From: Streptomyces daqingensis
GTDB taxonomy: Bacteria; Actinomycetota; Actinomycetes; Streptomycetales; Streptomycetaceae
DNA length: 64,000 nucleotides
Assembly (NCBI RefSeq): GCF_014645895.1
Contig: NZ_BMMP01000007.1
Location: 124,001-188,000 of the forward strand
Direction of reading: 5' to 3'
The notes under the pieces were generated by a model. It was given only the letters and a program-made list of their open reading frames with translations, was not told the origin of the DNA and searched no databases. Position numbers and translations under genes: made by a program. Positions 34,756 to 43,828 of this stretch are shown piece after piece (position 1 is the first letter of the stretch; each line of letters begins with the position of its first letter).

Positions 34756-36111
34756 ATGGGTGAGGTCTTCGCCGGCCGCTACGAGCTGGCCGACCCGATC
34801 GGACGGGGCGGAGCCGGCGCCGTGTGGCGCGCCTGGGACCGCCGCCGCAAGCGCTACGTCGCCGCGAAGGTCCTCCAGCAGAGCGACGCCCACTCGCTGC
34901 TGCGCTTCGTGCGCGAACAGGCCCTGCGCATCGACCATCCGCACGTCCTCGCCCCGGCGAGCTGGGCCGCCGACGACGACAAGGTCCTGTTCACCATGGA
35001 CCTCGTCAGCGGCGGCTCGCTGGCCCATCTCATCGGCGACTACGGCCCGTTGCCGCCGACCTTCGTCTGCACGCTCCTCGACCAGCTGCTCGCGGGACTC
35101 CACGCGGTGCACGCCGAGGACGTCGTCCACCGCGACATCAAACCCGCCAACATCCTGCTGGAGCCCACCGGGAAGGGCCGTCCGCATCTGCGGCTGTCCG
35201 ACTTCGGCATAGCCATGCGCAAGGGCGAACCGCGTCTCACCGAGACCGACTTCGTCGTCGGCACGCCCGGATACTTCGCCCCGGAGCAGATGATGGGCGC
35301 GGACCCGGACTTCACCGCGGACCTGTACGCCGTGGGCCTGGTCGGCGTCTACCTGCTGACGGGGCAGAAGGCCGACTCGATGGAGATGCTGGCCAACTAC
35401 GAGCACGGGGTGCCGCCCGCCCCGGAGCGGGTGCCGGAACCGCTCTGGCAGGTACTGGGGCAGCTCCTCCAGCCGGCGCCGGAGCACCGCTTCCGCACGG
35501 CCACGGGTGCCCGCAAGGCGCTTGCCGCCGCTGTGGAGCTGCTCTCGCCGGATGCGACGGCGGAGCGGGAGATCGTCGAGGTCTTCGACCAGATCGGGCC
35601 CCTTCCCCCGGGCTTCGGCCCCGACGGGCCCGTGCGGGACGGCGCGTCCGCCGGCACGGCGACGACCGCGCCGGGGCAAGGGGGTGCGGGAGCAGGTGGC
35701 GCTGCGGCAGGCGCTCCGGCGTCCGCGGCGCCGGCGTCCCCCTCGGAGACCGGCAGCTTCCGTCTGCCGCCTCCCCAGGGCGGGTTCGGGGGCATTCCCG
35801 AGCAGCCCCGTACGCCGCCGACGCCCACGCCCGTACCCGCGTCCGCGCAGCCGGCAGCGCCGCACGCGCAGACGGGGCCCGGGCAGGGGGCGCCCCAGCC
35901 GTACCAGTCGCTTCACCAGGAGGCGCTCGCCCCCGGGGCGTTCGGGGCGCCGCCGATGGGCCGGGCCCCCGCCACGGGCACGGCCGCCGCCCGGCCCGGC
36001 GGGCCCGCTGCTGCACGCAGACCGGGACCTCCCCCGAAGGTGGCGGTCCCGGTGCTGATCGTCGCTCTGCTCTGCCTGGCCGTGGGCGTCTGGGCCCTGA
36101 CCGCGGCCTGA
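34756..36111 (+). CDS. Ser/Thr protein kinase with Pro/Ala-rich linker and C-terminal membrane helix
   Basis: The 451-residue product has a kinase domain (about 8-270): GRGGAGAVW loop, invariant K38 in VAAKVLQQ, HRDIKPANILL, SDFGIAM and GTPGYFAPEQMMG. A long Pro/Ala/Gly-rich linker follows, then a final hydrophobic helix (VAVPVLIVALLCLAVGVWAL) ending at the C terminus, so it is tail-anchored with no outside sensor. The ATG at 34756 (MGEVFAGRYELAD) is where family members start. It pairs with the upstream HTH gene; the HTH protein is a plausible substrate, but that is a guess. Confidence 0.9.
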   Translation: MGEVFAGRYELADPIGRGGAGAVWRAWDRRRKRYVAAKVLQQSDAHSLLRFVREQALRIDHPHVLAPASWAADDDKVLFTMDLVSGGSLAHLIGDYGPLPPTFVCTLLDQLLAGLHAVHAEDVVHRDIKPANILLEPTGKGRPHLRLSDFGIAMRKGEPRLTETDFVVGTPGYFAPEQMMGADPDFTADLYAVGLVGVYLLTGQKADSMEMLANYEHGVPPAPERVPEPLWQVLGQLLQPAPEHRFRTATGARKALAAAVELLSPDATAEREIVEVFDQIGPLPPGFGPDGPVRDGASAGTATTAPGQGGAGAGGAAAGAPASAAPASPSETGSFRLPPPQGGFGGIPEQPRTPPTPTPVPASAQPAAPHAQTGPGQGAPQPYQSLHQEALAPGAFGAPPMGRAPATGTAAARPGGPAAARRPGPPPKVAVPVLIVALLCLAVGVWALTAA

Positions 36112-36193
36112 CCGCCGTCTGACCGGGGTACCTGACCGCGACCTGACCGGCAGCGGGCGTCCGCAGGAGCAGCGGGCGCCCCGGCTACGGCTG

Positions 36194-37786
36194 TTACTGC
36201 CGGCGCGGGTCGTGGAACTGCTGCGTCCGGTACTCCCCGTGCGGCTGCTGCGGCTCCGGCCACGCCGGCGCGGTGCCCGGACGCCCCTGGCCGGGGGCCG
36301 TGTGCAGCCCGCCGCCGACTGGCGGGCCCGGAGGCGTTTCGCCGGCGGGAGCCTCCGCAGCGCCGGCCGCCGCACGCCGCCGCGCCACGAGCGTCCAGAG
36401 GACGAGCGCGAGGATCAGCGCCGTCCCCGTCCCGATGCCCGCGTACGCGACCGTCATGAGCGTGCCGCTGCGCTGTCCGTCCGCGGCGTTCTGCCCCTTC
36501 TCGGCCTGCTCCCTGTCCTGGTCGCTGACGCCGAACCCGGCCGCCGCCGCGTCCCCCTCGTACCCGGGGCCGGCCTTGGCCTTCCCCTTGAGGTCGATGC
36601 GGAGCGTCAGCGGCGCGGTCCCCTTGATGACCTGGCCGGCCTTGGGCGAGACCGTTACCGCGAGGTAGTGCCATCCCGCGAGAGCGGCGTCGGAGCCCTC
36701 GTCCGCGAACCGGTTGCCGAAGTCCACCACCGGTGTGTAGGCGACCGCCTGGGCCGACTTGTCCGGGGTGTACGAGACGAAGCTCTCGTCGTCGAAGCGG
36801 CCGCGCGCCGGGTTGTACGCGGTGAGCCCGAGACCGTTGTAGACCGTCGGCGGGAAGTCCTCTGTGTACGTGACGCTGCTCAACTCCACCGCCGCGTTGA
36901 GCCGTTGGCCCCAGTCGACGGGCACCCGGTAGAAGCGCGTCTCACCGGGCCTGATGCGGTCCTTCCACACCCCCTCGGAGACGGCGCCCGCGTCGTTGAA
37001 GCCGGTGCCTCCGTGCGCGCGCCTCTTCGCGCTGCCGGACAGCGCCGCCGGCGGATCGTCGCCCGCCCCGTTGCCGGTGGGCGCCGACGGCAGGGGGCCC
37101 TTGACGGGCGGCTCCGACATGTAGCGGATCTCCAGCGGCCATCGCGCCGGATTCGACGTGTCCCCGCCCACACGTTCGACGGAGAAGAGGTACGGGCCGG
37201 CCTTCTGGCACTCGTCGTCCGCACCGACGACGCGGGCGGCGTAGTCCGCGATGGCGTAGGCGGAGCCGTCCCCGGAGAAGTCCGGCCGGGCCGAACCGTC
37301 GCAGGGGCTGCCGTCGACGGCCTGCAGCGACAGTTCAAGTCCCTCCCCGACCGTCTGCACCTGCGCGCCGGGCTCGGGAGCGGCCACGGCGGAGAGGAAC
37401 GCGGCGGACTTCGCGTCGAGACTGACGCTGTAGTACTTCTTCTCCCCCTTCCCGATCGTGTCGCTGTAGACGCCGGGACGGATCTCGGGGCCGTCGCCGC
37501 TGCTCAGCGCGCCTTTGATCTTCTTCGCGTCCTCGGCCGCCTTGTACCGGGGCAGGTCGCGGGGGCCGTCCGCGGGCCCGGCCCACGCCTGAGCGGGGAG
37601 CGCCGCCACCACGCACAGTGCCGCCGCTATCCCCGCCACCCGCACCGGCACCCGTCCCCGCGCGCCCCGTGCCACCGCGTCACGTCCCCGCGCTCCCCGC
37701 ATCTCCGCGTCACGTATCCCCGCGTCCCGCATCACCGTTCGCCGCCCCACTTCACCCACGCCGCCCTCACCCGCACTCGCCGCCAT
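36194..37786 (-). CDS. Secreted/membrane-anchored protein, paralogue of the neighbouring vWA protein
   Basis: The product has about 530 residues. A basic N terminus leads to a signal peptide (VAGIAAALCVVAALPAQAWA), a large extracellular region, one membrane helix near the C terminus (VAYAGIGTGTALILALVLWTL) and a Pro-rich cytoplasmic tail. Two segments match the broken gene just upstream: GGTGFNDAGAVSEGVWKDRI with VPVDWGQRL, and YLAVTVSPKAGQV. It lacks the vWA domain that the neighbour has. The ATG at 37786 with AGGGGG 8 bases upstream is a better start than the GTG two codons earlier. Function is unknown, probably at the cell surface. Confidence 0.75.
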   Translation of the reverse strand: MAASAGEGGVGEVGRRTVMRDAGIRDAEMRGARGRDAVARGARGRVPVRVAGIAAALCVVAALPAQAWAGPADGPRDLPRYKAAEDAKKIKGALSSGDGPEIRPGVYSDTIGKGEKKYYSVSLDAKSAAFLSAVAAPEPGAQVQTVGEGLELSLQAVDGSPCDGSARPDFSGDGSAYAIADYAARVVGADDECQKAGPYLFSVERVGGDTSNPARWPLEIRYMSEPPVKGPLPSAPTGNGAGDDPPAALSGSAKRRAHGGTGFNDAGAVSEGVWKDRIRPGETRFYRVPVDWGQRLNAAVELSSVTYTEDFPPTVYNGLGLTAYNPARGRFDDESFVSYTPDKSAQAVAYTPVVDFGNRFADEGSDAALAGWHYLAVTVSPKAGQVIKGTAPLTLRIDLKGKAKAGPGYEGDAAAAGFGVSDQDREQAEKGQNAADGQRSGTLMTVAYAGIGTGTALILALVLWTLVARRRAAAGAAEAPAGETPPGPPVGGGLHTAPGQGRPGTAPAWPEPQQPHGEYRTQQFHDPRRQ

Positions 37787-37843
37787 CGCCACAGCCCCCT
37801 CGTCGCCGGCACCCCGCGCGAATCTCGCCCCGAGCCCTACGCC

Positions 37844-39769
37844 TTACGCCCGCGCGGCCCCGCGCCGTGCCCGTACGGCCCGGCGGACGAGTCCCGCCGC
37901 CAGCAGTACGCCCGCACCCGCCGCGACCGACCCGACGGTGAGGCTGCTCCATCCTGCCCCGCCCCGCGCCGCGCTGTCCGTCCGCCCGTCCCCGCCGTCC
38001 GCGGCCGCGCTTCCGGAGCCGGGCTTCAGCACGGGCGCCCCGTGTTCCGGGCCTGCCTTGGCCTCGCCCTTGACGTCGACGCGCAGGGTGATGCGCACGT
38101 CCGGATTCTCCGCGATACGGGCGGCACCGGCGCCGAGCGTGACCGCGATGTAATAGGCCCCCCCTGGTGTGGACGGGCACGACGTTAGGACTGCTCTCCC
38201 ACCGGTTGGTCCACGCGACGGGCACCGCACCGCCGGAGACCCTGCCCGGCTCGCCGTCGTAGGTTGCTCTCGTGGCGAGCTCCCCGAGCCCGTTCGTGAC
38301 CGGCTGCCTGGCCGGTGTGTAGGTGTCCGTACGGCTGAAGGCGGACTCCGGGCCGTGCTCGGGCGCCGTCGGCTCGTTGCTGAACTCCACGTCGTAGCGG
38401 AGCTGCTGGCCCCACCCGACCGGCGCCCGGTACCAGAGCGTCTGGGACGGCAGGACCCTGTCACGCCACACGCCTGTGCCGATGGCGGCCGCGTCGTTGA
38501 ACCCCGTCCCGTCGTGCACGGACCGCGGCCTGCCCTGCGGGAGCTTCGCGTCGCGGCCGCCCTCGCCGAACTCCGGCTGCGACTGGGCCGGCGTGACGCC
38601 CTTCCCGAGGGGCTTCTCGACGCGGTACGTCAACTCCAAAGGCCAGCGCGCCCCCTCCGGGCCGCCCTCGCTCTCCACCCGCTCCACCGACAGCAGGTAG
38701 CGGCCGGCACCCTCGTCGCACGTACCGCCGGCGTCCATGCCTCCCGGTATGCGGCTGACGCCGGAGACCAGCGGCACAGCGCCCTCGTCCTGGCCGAAGC
38801 GCTCCGTGCTCGACGTGCAGCCGCCGGACGATCCGGGTGCGGTCAGCCGCGTCCGCAGACCGTCGAGCCGGTCGATGCGTGAACCCGGCTCGGGCGCGGC
38901 GGTCGCGGCGAAGGACGCTGTCGAGGCGCCGTCCATCGCCACCTCGTACCAGCGCTTCTCTCCGGGGCCGATGGTGTCCAGGTACTGCCCGGACGTGCCG
39001 GCGAGGCGCGCGGCCCTCCCCGCCTCGTCCCCGCCCTCGATCCGCTTGCCTTTGAAGCGGTAGCCGTCGGCGGAGAGGCGGCCCGCCCGCTGGAGCTGGC
39101 GCGCGAGCGCGTCGGCGTCAGGAGCGTCGTAGTAGGCGCCGTTGCCTTCCCGGGCGATGCACTCCAGCTGGGCGCGGGCCTCGCCGCCGACCCGGAAACC
39201 GATCGCGTCGATCCGCAGATCGACGCCGCGGCGTGCCAAGTCCTCTGCGACCTCGCACGGTTCGGGCTCCCCGCAGTCGTCCTCACCGTCCGACACCAGC
39301 AGGATCGTGCGCCGGCCCACGGTGCGGTCCACCGTCTGTGGAAGGTCTCCGGCGGCCTTGCGCAGCGCGTAGCCGATGGGGGTGTCCCCCTTGGGACGCA
39401 CCTGGGCGACCGCCCTCTTCATCGCCGCCCGGTCCAGCGGACGCACCGGTTCGGCGAGTTCCGTGTCCGTGCAGCCCTTCCGCCTCGTCGAACCGTAGAG
39501 CCGCAGCCCGGCCGGATACCCGTCGGGAAGGCTGTCGACGACGGTGCCCACGGCCTTGCGGGCGGACTCGATACGCGTGCTGCCCGAGCCGTCCCGCTCA
39601 GCCATCGAGCCGGACGAATCAGCACGATGATCATCGAGCCGTTGCCTTCTGCAACGCTTCTGGACGCCGACGCTGCCGGAGCGGCGAGGCACAGCGCGAG
39701 CACGCCCACCGACACCCCGCCCACCACAAGCGTTCTCATACCGCCGCTGACCAACCACACGGAGCCCAT
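37844..39769 (-). pseudogene. von Willebrand A-domain membrane protein, broken by two frameshifts
   Basis: The intact form would have about 640 residues: a signal peptide (TLVVGGVSVGVLALCLAAPA), a vWA domain with the MIDAS motif, repeats of the kind in the next gene (GTGFNDAAAIGTGVWRDRV) and a C-terminal membrane helix. The first break, near 39620, falls exactly at DSSGSMAE: the frame reads MIIVLI then shifts, as if one base were lost from the Asp codon. The second is at a run of seven C (38158-38164), where six would restore the frame before YYIAVTLGAG. The ATG at 39769 has GAGGGGGG upstream. Either a true pseudogene or sequence errors. Confidence 0.75.
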
Positions 39770-39925
39770 GGACGCCGCCCCCCTCGCACGCATAGTGCCC
39801 GTCACGTCTTTGCCGGGACCATATTGCTTTGCTCTAGCACACTGCAAGCATTCACGTGTCACGGAACCGGAACAAGGCGGCGGGCCACCGCACACCAGGG
39901 AGGAGGCCGCGGTGCGAACGCGAAA

Positions 39926-39956
39926 AGGCCCTGGCCGTCCGGAACGGTCAGGGCCT
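39926..39956 (-). terminator. Terminator after the DLW-39 gene
   Basis: AGGCCCTGGCCGT (39926-39938) pairs with ACGGTCAGGGCCT (39944-39956; one G-T pair). On the minus strand it is followed by TTTT, a textbook intrinsic terminator 23 bases after the DLW-39 stop. Confidence 0.8.
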
Positions 39957-39978
39957 CAGCGCAGGCTTTTTGGTTTTC

Positions 39979-40113
39979 TCACACGCTCGCACCCGACGGC
40001 ACGGAGTCGGTCGCCTCCGTCCACAGGTCCTGCTCAGCGCGGTCCGCCTGGATCTGGCGGTACACGAGGAGCCCGCCGATGGCGGCCAGTACGACCAGGA
40101 GTAGCTTCTTCAC
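39979..40113 (-). CDS. DLW-39 family protein
   Basis: A 44-residue gene: KKLLLVVLAAIGGLLVYRQI, then QADRAEQDLWTEATDSVPSG and ASV. The QDLW motif and size identify the streptomycete DLW-39 family. It has one N-terminal membrane helix and an acidic outside or periplasmic tail. GTG at 40113 is preceded by GCGAGGTAGCG. Function is unknown; the family is a conserved neighbour of the gyrA/tRNA-Ile region. Its own terminator follows. Confidence 0.85.
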   Translation of the reverse strand: MKKLLLVVLAAIGGLLVYRQIQADRAEQDLWTEATDSVPSGASV

Positions 40114-40320
40114 CGCGCTACCTCGTCCTTCTCTCAGACGTTGGGACCATCTTGGCGCCCGATGATACCCAACCGCCTGCGCCCGGGCGGCGGTCCGCCC
40201 CCACGCGCGACGATCTTTCTCACCCGCGGCCGCCGTTCGCGCAGGCCGCCCGGCACGCCTCCGGCCGCACGCCCCCTGCCCGGCGGAACTCCGGAGAACC
40301 GCACAGGAGCAGGCATGCGG

Positions 40321-40533
40321 CTACTCCCACACGTCGGCCTTCCCGCCCCGCCACTGGATGCGTACGGGGTCGTCCAGGCGCACCTGGTCCGGGTCGAGGC
40401 CCGCGCGGCGCAGGATCTCCACCAGGTCGGCGATGCCGTGGGCGTGGCCGAGGTCGTCCCCGTCGGGCCGGTCGGCGGTGATACGGCGTCCGCCCGTCGG
40501 GGACGGCGGATGCACGACTATCGACGCAGTCAT
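40321..40533 (-). CDS. Hypothetical small protein
   Basis: The 70-residue product begins MTASIVVHPPSPTGGRRITA and continues with a predicted helix DLVEILRRAGLDPDQVRL, ending WRGGKADVWE. It has no membrane helix or known motif. The ATG at 40533 marks the start of convincing coding; the frame continues open upstream but without protein character. It looks like a conserved streptomycete protein of unknown function, divergent from the hemC-like gene. Confidence 0.65.
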   Translation of the reverse strand: MTASIVVHPPSPTGGRRITADRPDGDDLGHAHGIADLVEILRRAGLDPDQVRLDDPVRIQWRGGKADVWE

Positions 40534-40721
40534 ACGGAAAGCCTGCGACGGATCCGCAAGTTCCGCATCTCGGAACCGCGCCCCGAAACAGGAGCGGAAA
40601 GTACCCACTTGACCACATAGTGTGCACGACAGCACCTGTCCGTTCACCCTGTCCGTCCCACTCGCGGAGGGCCCCGCTCCGTCCGCTTCCGCGAGAACCG
40701 CACCCGGAGTATCACGCGCCC

Positions 40722-41708
40722 GTGAACCGCCACCCGCCCCCCGACTCACCCCTGCTCATCGGCACCCGCAGCTCCGCCATGGCGCTCGCGCAGGCAGACC
40801 ACGTCGCGGAGCTGCTCCGACGGCTCGAACCCGGGCTGCGCACACAGCCCGTCCCGACGACGACGACCGGAGACACCTGGCCAGGCGACCTGACACGGAT
40901 CGGCGGCAAGGGACTGTTCGTCAAGGCGATCGACGAGCAACTCCAGTGCGGCGAGGCGGACTTGGCCGTCCACTGCCTCAAGGACGTCCCCGGCGACCGC
41001 CCCCTCCCGCGAGGGCTGACCATCGCCGCCGTGCTGCCCCGCGCCGACGTGCACGACGTGCTCGTCGTCCCGGAGGGCTCACCGGTCGCCTCTCCGGCGG
41101 AGCTCCCCGAGGGCGCCGCGGTCGCCACCTCCGCCGTACGCCGCAAGGCGCAACTGCTCGCCCTGCGGCCGGACTTGCGGGTGATGCCCGTACGCGGAAC
41201 CGTCGGCACCCGCCTGGCGAAGCTCGACTCGGCACGCCGCCCGCACACGGCCGCGGACGGCGATGACGGCCCGGTGGACGCGATGGTGCTGGCGCGGGCC
41301 GGGCTCAGCCGGCTGGGCCTCACCGCACGCATCCGCTACGAGTTCTCCCTTGCGGAGATGCTGCCCGCCGTCGGAGCGGGCGTGCTCGCGCTGGTGTGCC
41401 GGGAGGAGGACGACGCCGTCACCGCACTGCTGCACCGGCTCGACGATCCCGCCGCGCACGCCGAGGCGGACGCCGAACGCTCGATGCTCAGCGGCCTGCG
41501 GGGCCACTGCAACTCCCCGATCGCGGGCCACTGCACCACCGCCCCCGACGGACGGCTGACCCTGCACGGCATGGTCTTCTCCGGCGACGGCTCCCGCTTC
41601 GTACAGACCCGCCTCCAAGCCGGGCCACGCGAGGAGCCCGCAGCGCTGGGGAGCCGCGTGTGCGCCGAACTGTCGCGGCAGGGAGCCCGCCAGATCATCG
41701 ACGGGTGA
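40722..41708 (+). CDS. hemC: Hydroxymethylbilane synthase (porphobilinogen deaminase)
   Basis: The 328-residue product joins four porphobilinogen units into hydroxymethylbilane for haem and cobalamin synthesis. It has the conserved opening LLIGTRSSAMALAQADHV, the catalytic Asp region DLAVHCLKDVPGDRPLPRGL, SAVRRKAQLLALRPDL, and the cofactor Cys in LRGHCNSPIAGH. The GHCNSP context differs from the usual GGCQVP, and no other hem gene is near, so this may be a second copy. GTG at 40722 is assumed; a GGAG lies 13 bases upstream, which is a little far. Confidence 0.87.
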   Translation: MNRHPPPDSPLLIGTRSSAMALAQADHVAELLRRLEPGLRTQPVPTTTTGDTWPGDLTRIGGKGLFVKAIDEQLQCGEADLAVHCLKDVPGDRPLPRGLTIAAVLPRADVHDVLVVPEGSPVASPAELPEGAAVATSAVRRKAQLLALRPDLRVMPVRGTVGTRLAKLDSARRPHTAADGDDGPVDAMVLARAGLSRLGLTARIRYEFSLAEMLPAVGAGVLALVCREEDDAVTALLHRLDDPAAHAEADAERSMLSGLRGHCNSPIAGHCTTAPDGRLTLHGMVFSGDGSRFVQTRLQAGPREEPAALGSRVCAELSRQGARQIIDG

Positions 41709-41843
41709 CGGCGGAAACCGACGTCCAGGTGCGGCGGCTCGCAGTCGGCGCGTAGTCGACGGCACGCGGTCGGCGACGGGTGGGCGACGACGCCTCGGGG
41801 CGACGGGCCGACGGCGGGCGGCAGCGTCAGGGGAGCAGCGCGC

Positions 41844-42449
41844 TCAGCTGTCGGCGCCCGGCCCGACGCTCTGCTCCGGGACCTTCCCCGCCCTGATCCC
41901 GGCCGCGTGCCGCGGGCCCTGCGGCTTCTCCTTCCGCAGCTCCGTGACCCGGCCCCGGTGCGCGAGCGCGTGTATACGGGTGCTCCGCGCCTGGTTGAGC
42001 GCTCGCACGCCCTCCCGCACGCACTGATGGTCCCAACTCGCCCGCACCGCACGGCCGTTCTCCGGCGGAACGAGCAACGACTCGATGGCCGTGAGCGCGC
42101 ACTCCACCTTCTCCGCCCCCGCGAACGCGGGCAGCGCGGCCACCTCCTCGCGTGCCCTGCCGACCGAGTCGAGGATGGGCAGGATGTAGGGCTCCCGCTG
42201 GTGATGATCGGTGACGTCGATGTCGGGGATGTAGAACATGTACCGGTTCGCCGCGTCCACAGCGGTTATCAGGTGGTCCTGCGCCTTCTCGAACCTCGCC
42301 ACGTCGTGCTTGACCATCTCCAGAGCGGCTTCCCAGGCGGTGTGCGTACGCGCGATCCACAGCTGAGCGACGATCGTGACCAGGCCGGCGGTCAGCACGG
42401 AACCGGATGTCACGTAAGCGGCGATCATCGCGGGTGCACCCATGTCCAT
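41844..42449 (-). CDS. Hypothetical membrane-anchored protein
   Basis: The product has about 200 residues, with an N-terminal membrane helix (MIAAYVTSGSVLTAGLVTIV) and a mainly helical soluble part (WEAALEMVKHDVARFEKAQD, ILDSVGRAREEVAALPAFAG). I do not recognise a family. The start is uncertain: ATGs at 42449, 42443 and 42479 are in frame, none with a clear ribosome site, so a leaderless message is possible. It is divergent from a small membrane protein gene. Confidence 0.6.
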   Translation of the reverse strand: MDMGAPAMIAAYVTSGSVLTAGLVTIVAQLWIARTHTAWEAALEMVKHDVARFEKAQDHLITAVDAANRYMFYIPDIDVTDHHQREPYILPILDSVGRAREEVAALPAFAGAEKVECALTAIESLLVPPENGRAVRASWDHQCVREGVRALNQARSTRIHALAHRGRVTELRKEKPQGPRHAAGIRAGKVPEQSVGPGADS

Positions 42450-42765
42450 ACGGGAATCATGAGTTATGCGAGTCGGCATAACCGGGCCAACTCGATAAAT
42501 CGGACGGTATCCCGGGGCCTCCCGCTGGGCCGTCCGACGCCGCGACGGGCCCGGCGGCCGGCGAGCAGCACGCACCGCGAGCCCGCCGCATCCAGTCGCC
42601 GGCTGCCGTCGCCTCGCCACCTCGTCCTTCACCGGGACGAGCGGTAAAGCTGCTTGGCGGAAAAGCCTTCTGACAGTCCGTTACTCTTCCGCCACTAGGA
42701 CGCGCGGACCGTCGGTTCGCGGCGTGTGGCGACAGTGCGTCAGCACGTCGGAGGGGGAGATCCGC
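42450..42765. promoter_or_regulatory. Divergent promoter region
   Basis: About 315 bases between two divergently transcribed membrane-protein genes with no convincing gene inside. CTGACAG near 42671 and TACTCT or CACTAGG downstream are possible promoter elements for the rightward gene. A long GGAGGGGGAGA at 42750 is the ribosome site of the next gene. Confidence 0.35.
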
Positions 42766-42945
42766 TTGTCGGAAGACGCCAAGAACGGGCTGGGCTGCCT
42801 GCTTATGGTCCTGATCATCGTCGGACTGGTCTTCCTGGGCAGGTCCATATCGGGGATCGACGACCCGCCGGCGGAGGGAAACGCGTGCAACGAACCGGGG
42901 GAGACAGTGGTGGACGAGCAGGGCAACGAGTTGACGTGCCGCTGA
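42766..42945 (+). CDS. Small single-helix membrane protein
   Basis: The 59-residue product reads SEDAKNGLGCLLMVLIIVGL, VFLGRSISGIDDPPAEGNAC, NEPGETVVDEQGNELTCR. One membrane helix is followed by an acidic outside part with two cysteines that could pair. TTG at 42766 is chosen because GGAGGGGGAGA lies just upstream; a GTG at 42724 is the alternative and would add 14 residues. I do not recognise the family. Confidence 0.6.
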   Translation: MSEDAKNGLGCLLMVLIIVGLVFLGRSISGIDDPPAEGNACNEPGETVVDEQGNELTCR

Positions 42946-43033
42946 GCGCTCCCGGCCCCGGGACGCGGACGGTGTGACGGGCAGACACGGCCCAGCCGGG
43001 ACCACGTCCCTGAGCCGGGCCGTGAGACCGGTG

Positions 43034-43678
43034 CTACTTGCGCCAGAACAGGTGGTGCGTCACACCGCTCGGGCTGGGCACGACGTCGAGGTGGAAGCGG
43101 TCGCGCAGCTCCTCAGGAGAGTCCCAGAGCTTCACGCCCGAGCCGAGCTTCACCGGCGAGACCGCCACGTGCAGGGTGTCGACGAGCCCTGCGTCGAGGA
43201 ACTCCCGGACGGTGGTGGCCCCGCCGCCGAGGCGGACGTCCTTGCCCTGCGCGGCTTCCCTGGCCTGGGCGAGGACCGCGGCAGGGGAGCCGTCGACGAA
43301 GTGGAACGTGGTGTCGGAGAGCGTGAACGACGGACGCGTGTGATGCGTCAGGACGAACACCGGTGTGTGGAACGGAGGTTCGTCGCCCCACCAGCCCTTC
43401 CACTCATGGTCCTGCCAGGGCCCGCGCTGCGGCCCGAACTTGTTGCGGCCCATGATCTCGGCCCCGATGTTGTGGGCGAAGTCCCTGGTGAAGTAGTCGT
43501 CGAGTCCGCGGCTGCCGCCGGGGTCGGTACGGTTGGGCCAGCTCGCCGTGGCACCGGCCCAGGCGAACAGCTCCCCCGGGTCGGCGTGGCCGAACGGCCG
43601 CTCCAGGCTCTGGTTCTCACCGGCACCGAACCCGTCGCTCGAAACGACGAAGTTCTGGACCCTCAGCAGCTGGCTCAC
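43034..43678 (-). CDS. Dihydrofolate reductase-family protein (RibD C-terminal-like)
   Basis: The 214-residue product has the DHFR-like/RibD C-terminal fold: QNFVVSSDGFGAGENQSLER, NIGAEIMGRNKFGP, PVFVLTHHTRP, DVRLGGGATTVREFLDAGLV and DTLHVAVSPVKLGSGVKLW. This is the pattern of the YyaP/YwjB-type reductases, which bind NADPH but whose substrates are unknown. It is not a true folA. The GTG at 43678 has AAGGAGGAGC upstream. It is a single gene, divergent from a DUF6193 gene. Confidence 0.88.
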   Translation of the reverse strand: MSQLLRVQNFVVSSDGFGAGENQSLERPFGHADPGELFAWAGATASWPNRTDPGGSRGLDDYFTRDFAHNIGAEIMGRNKFGPQRGPWQDHEWKGWWGDEPPFHTPVFVLTHHTRPSFTLSDTTFHFVDGSPAAVLAQAREAAQGKDVRLGGGATTVREFLDAGLVDTLHVAVSPVKLGSGVKLWDSPEELRDRFHLDVVPSPSGVTHHLFWRK

Positions 43679-43828
43679 CTGGCTCCTCCTTGTGAGATCG
43701 GTGATGAACAGACCGCCGAGACCGGCGAAACTCGTCGCCGTCAGGCCGATCCCGCGCCGAAAGCGCAGAGTCGCCGGCCCACGAGGCCAGCCCGCGCCTC
43801 ACGCGGGCGATTGAGCTCCGCAGCGGGC

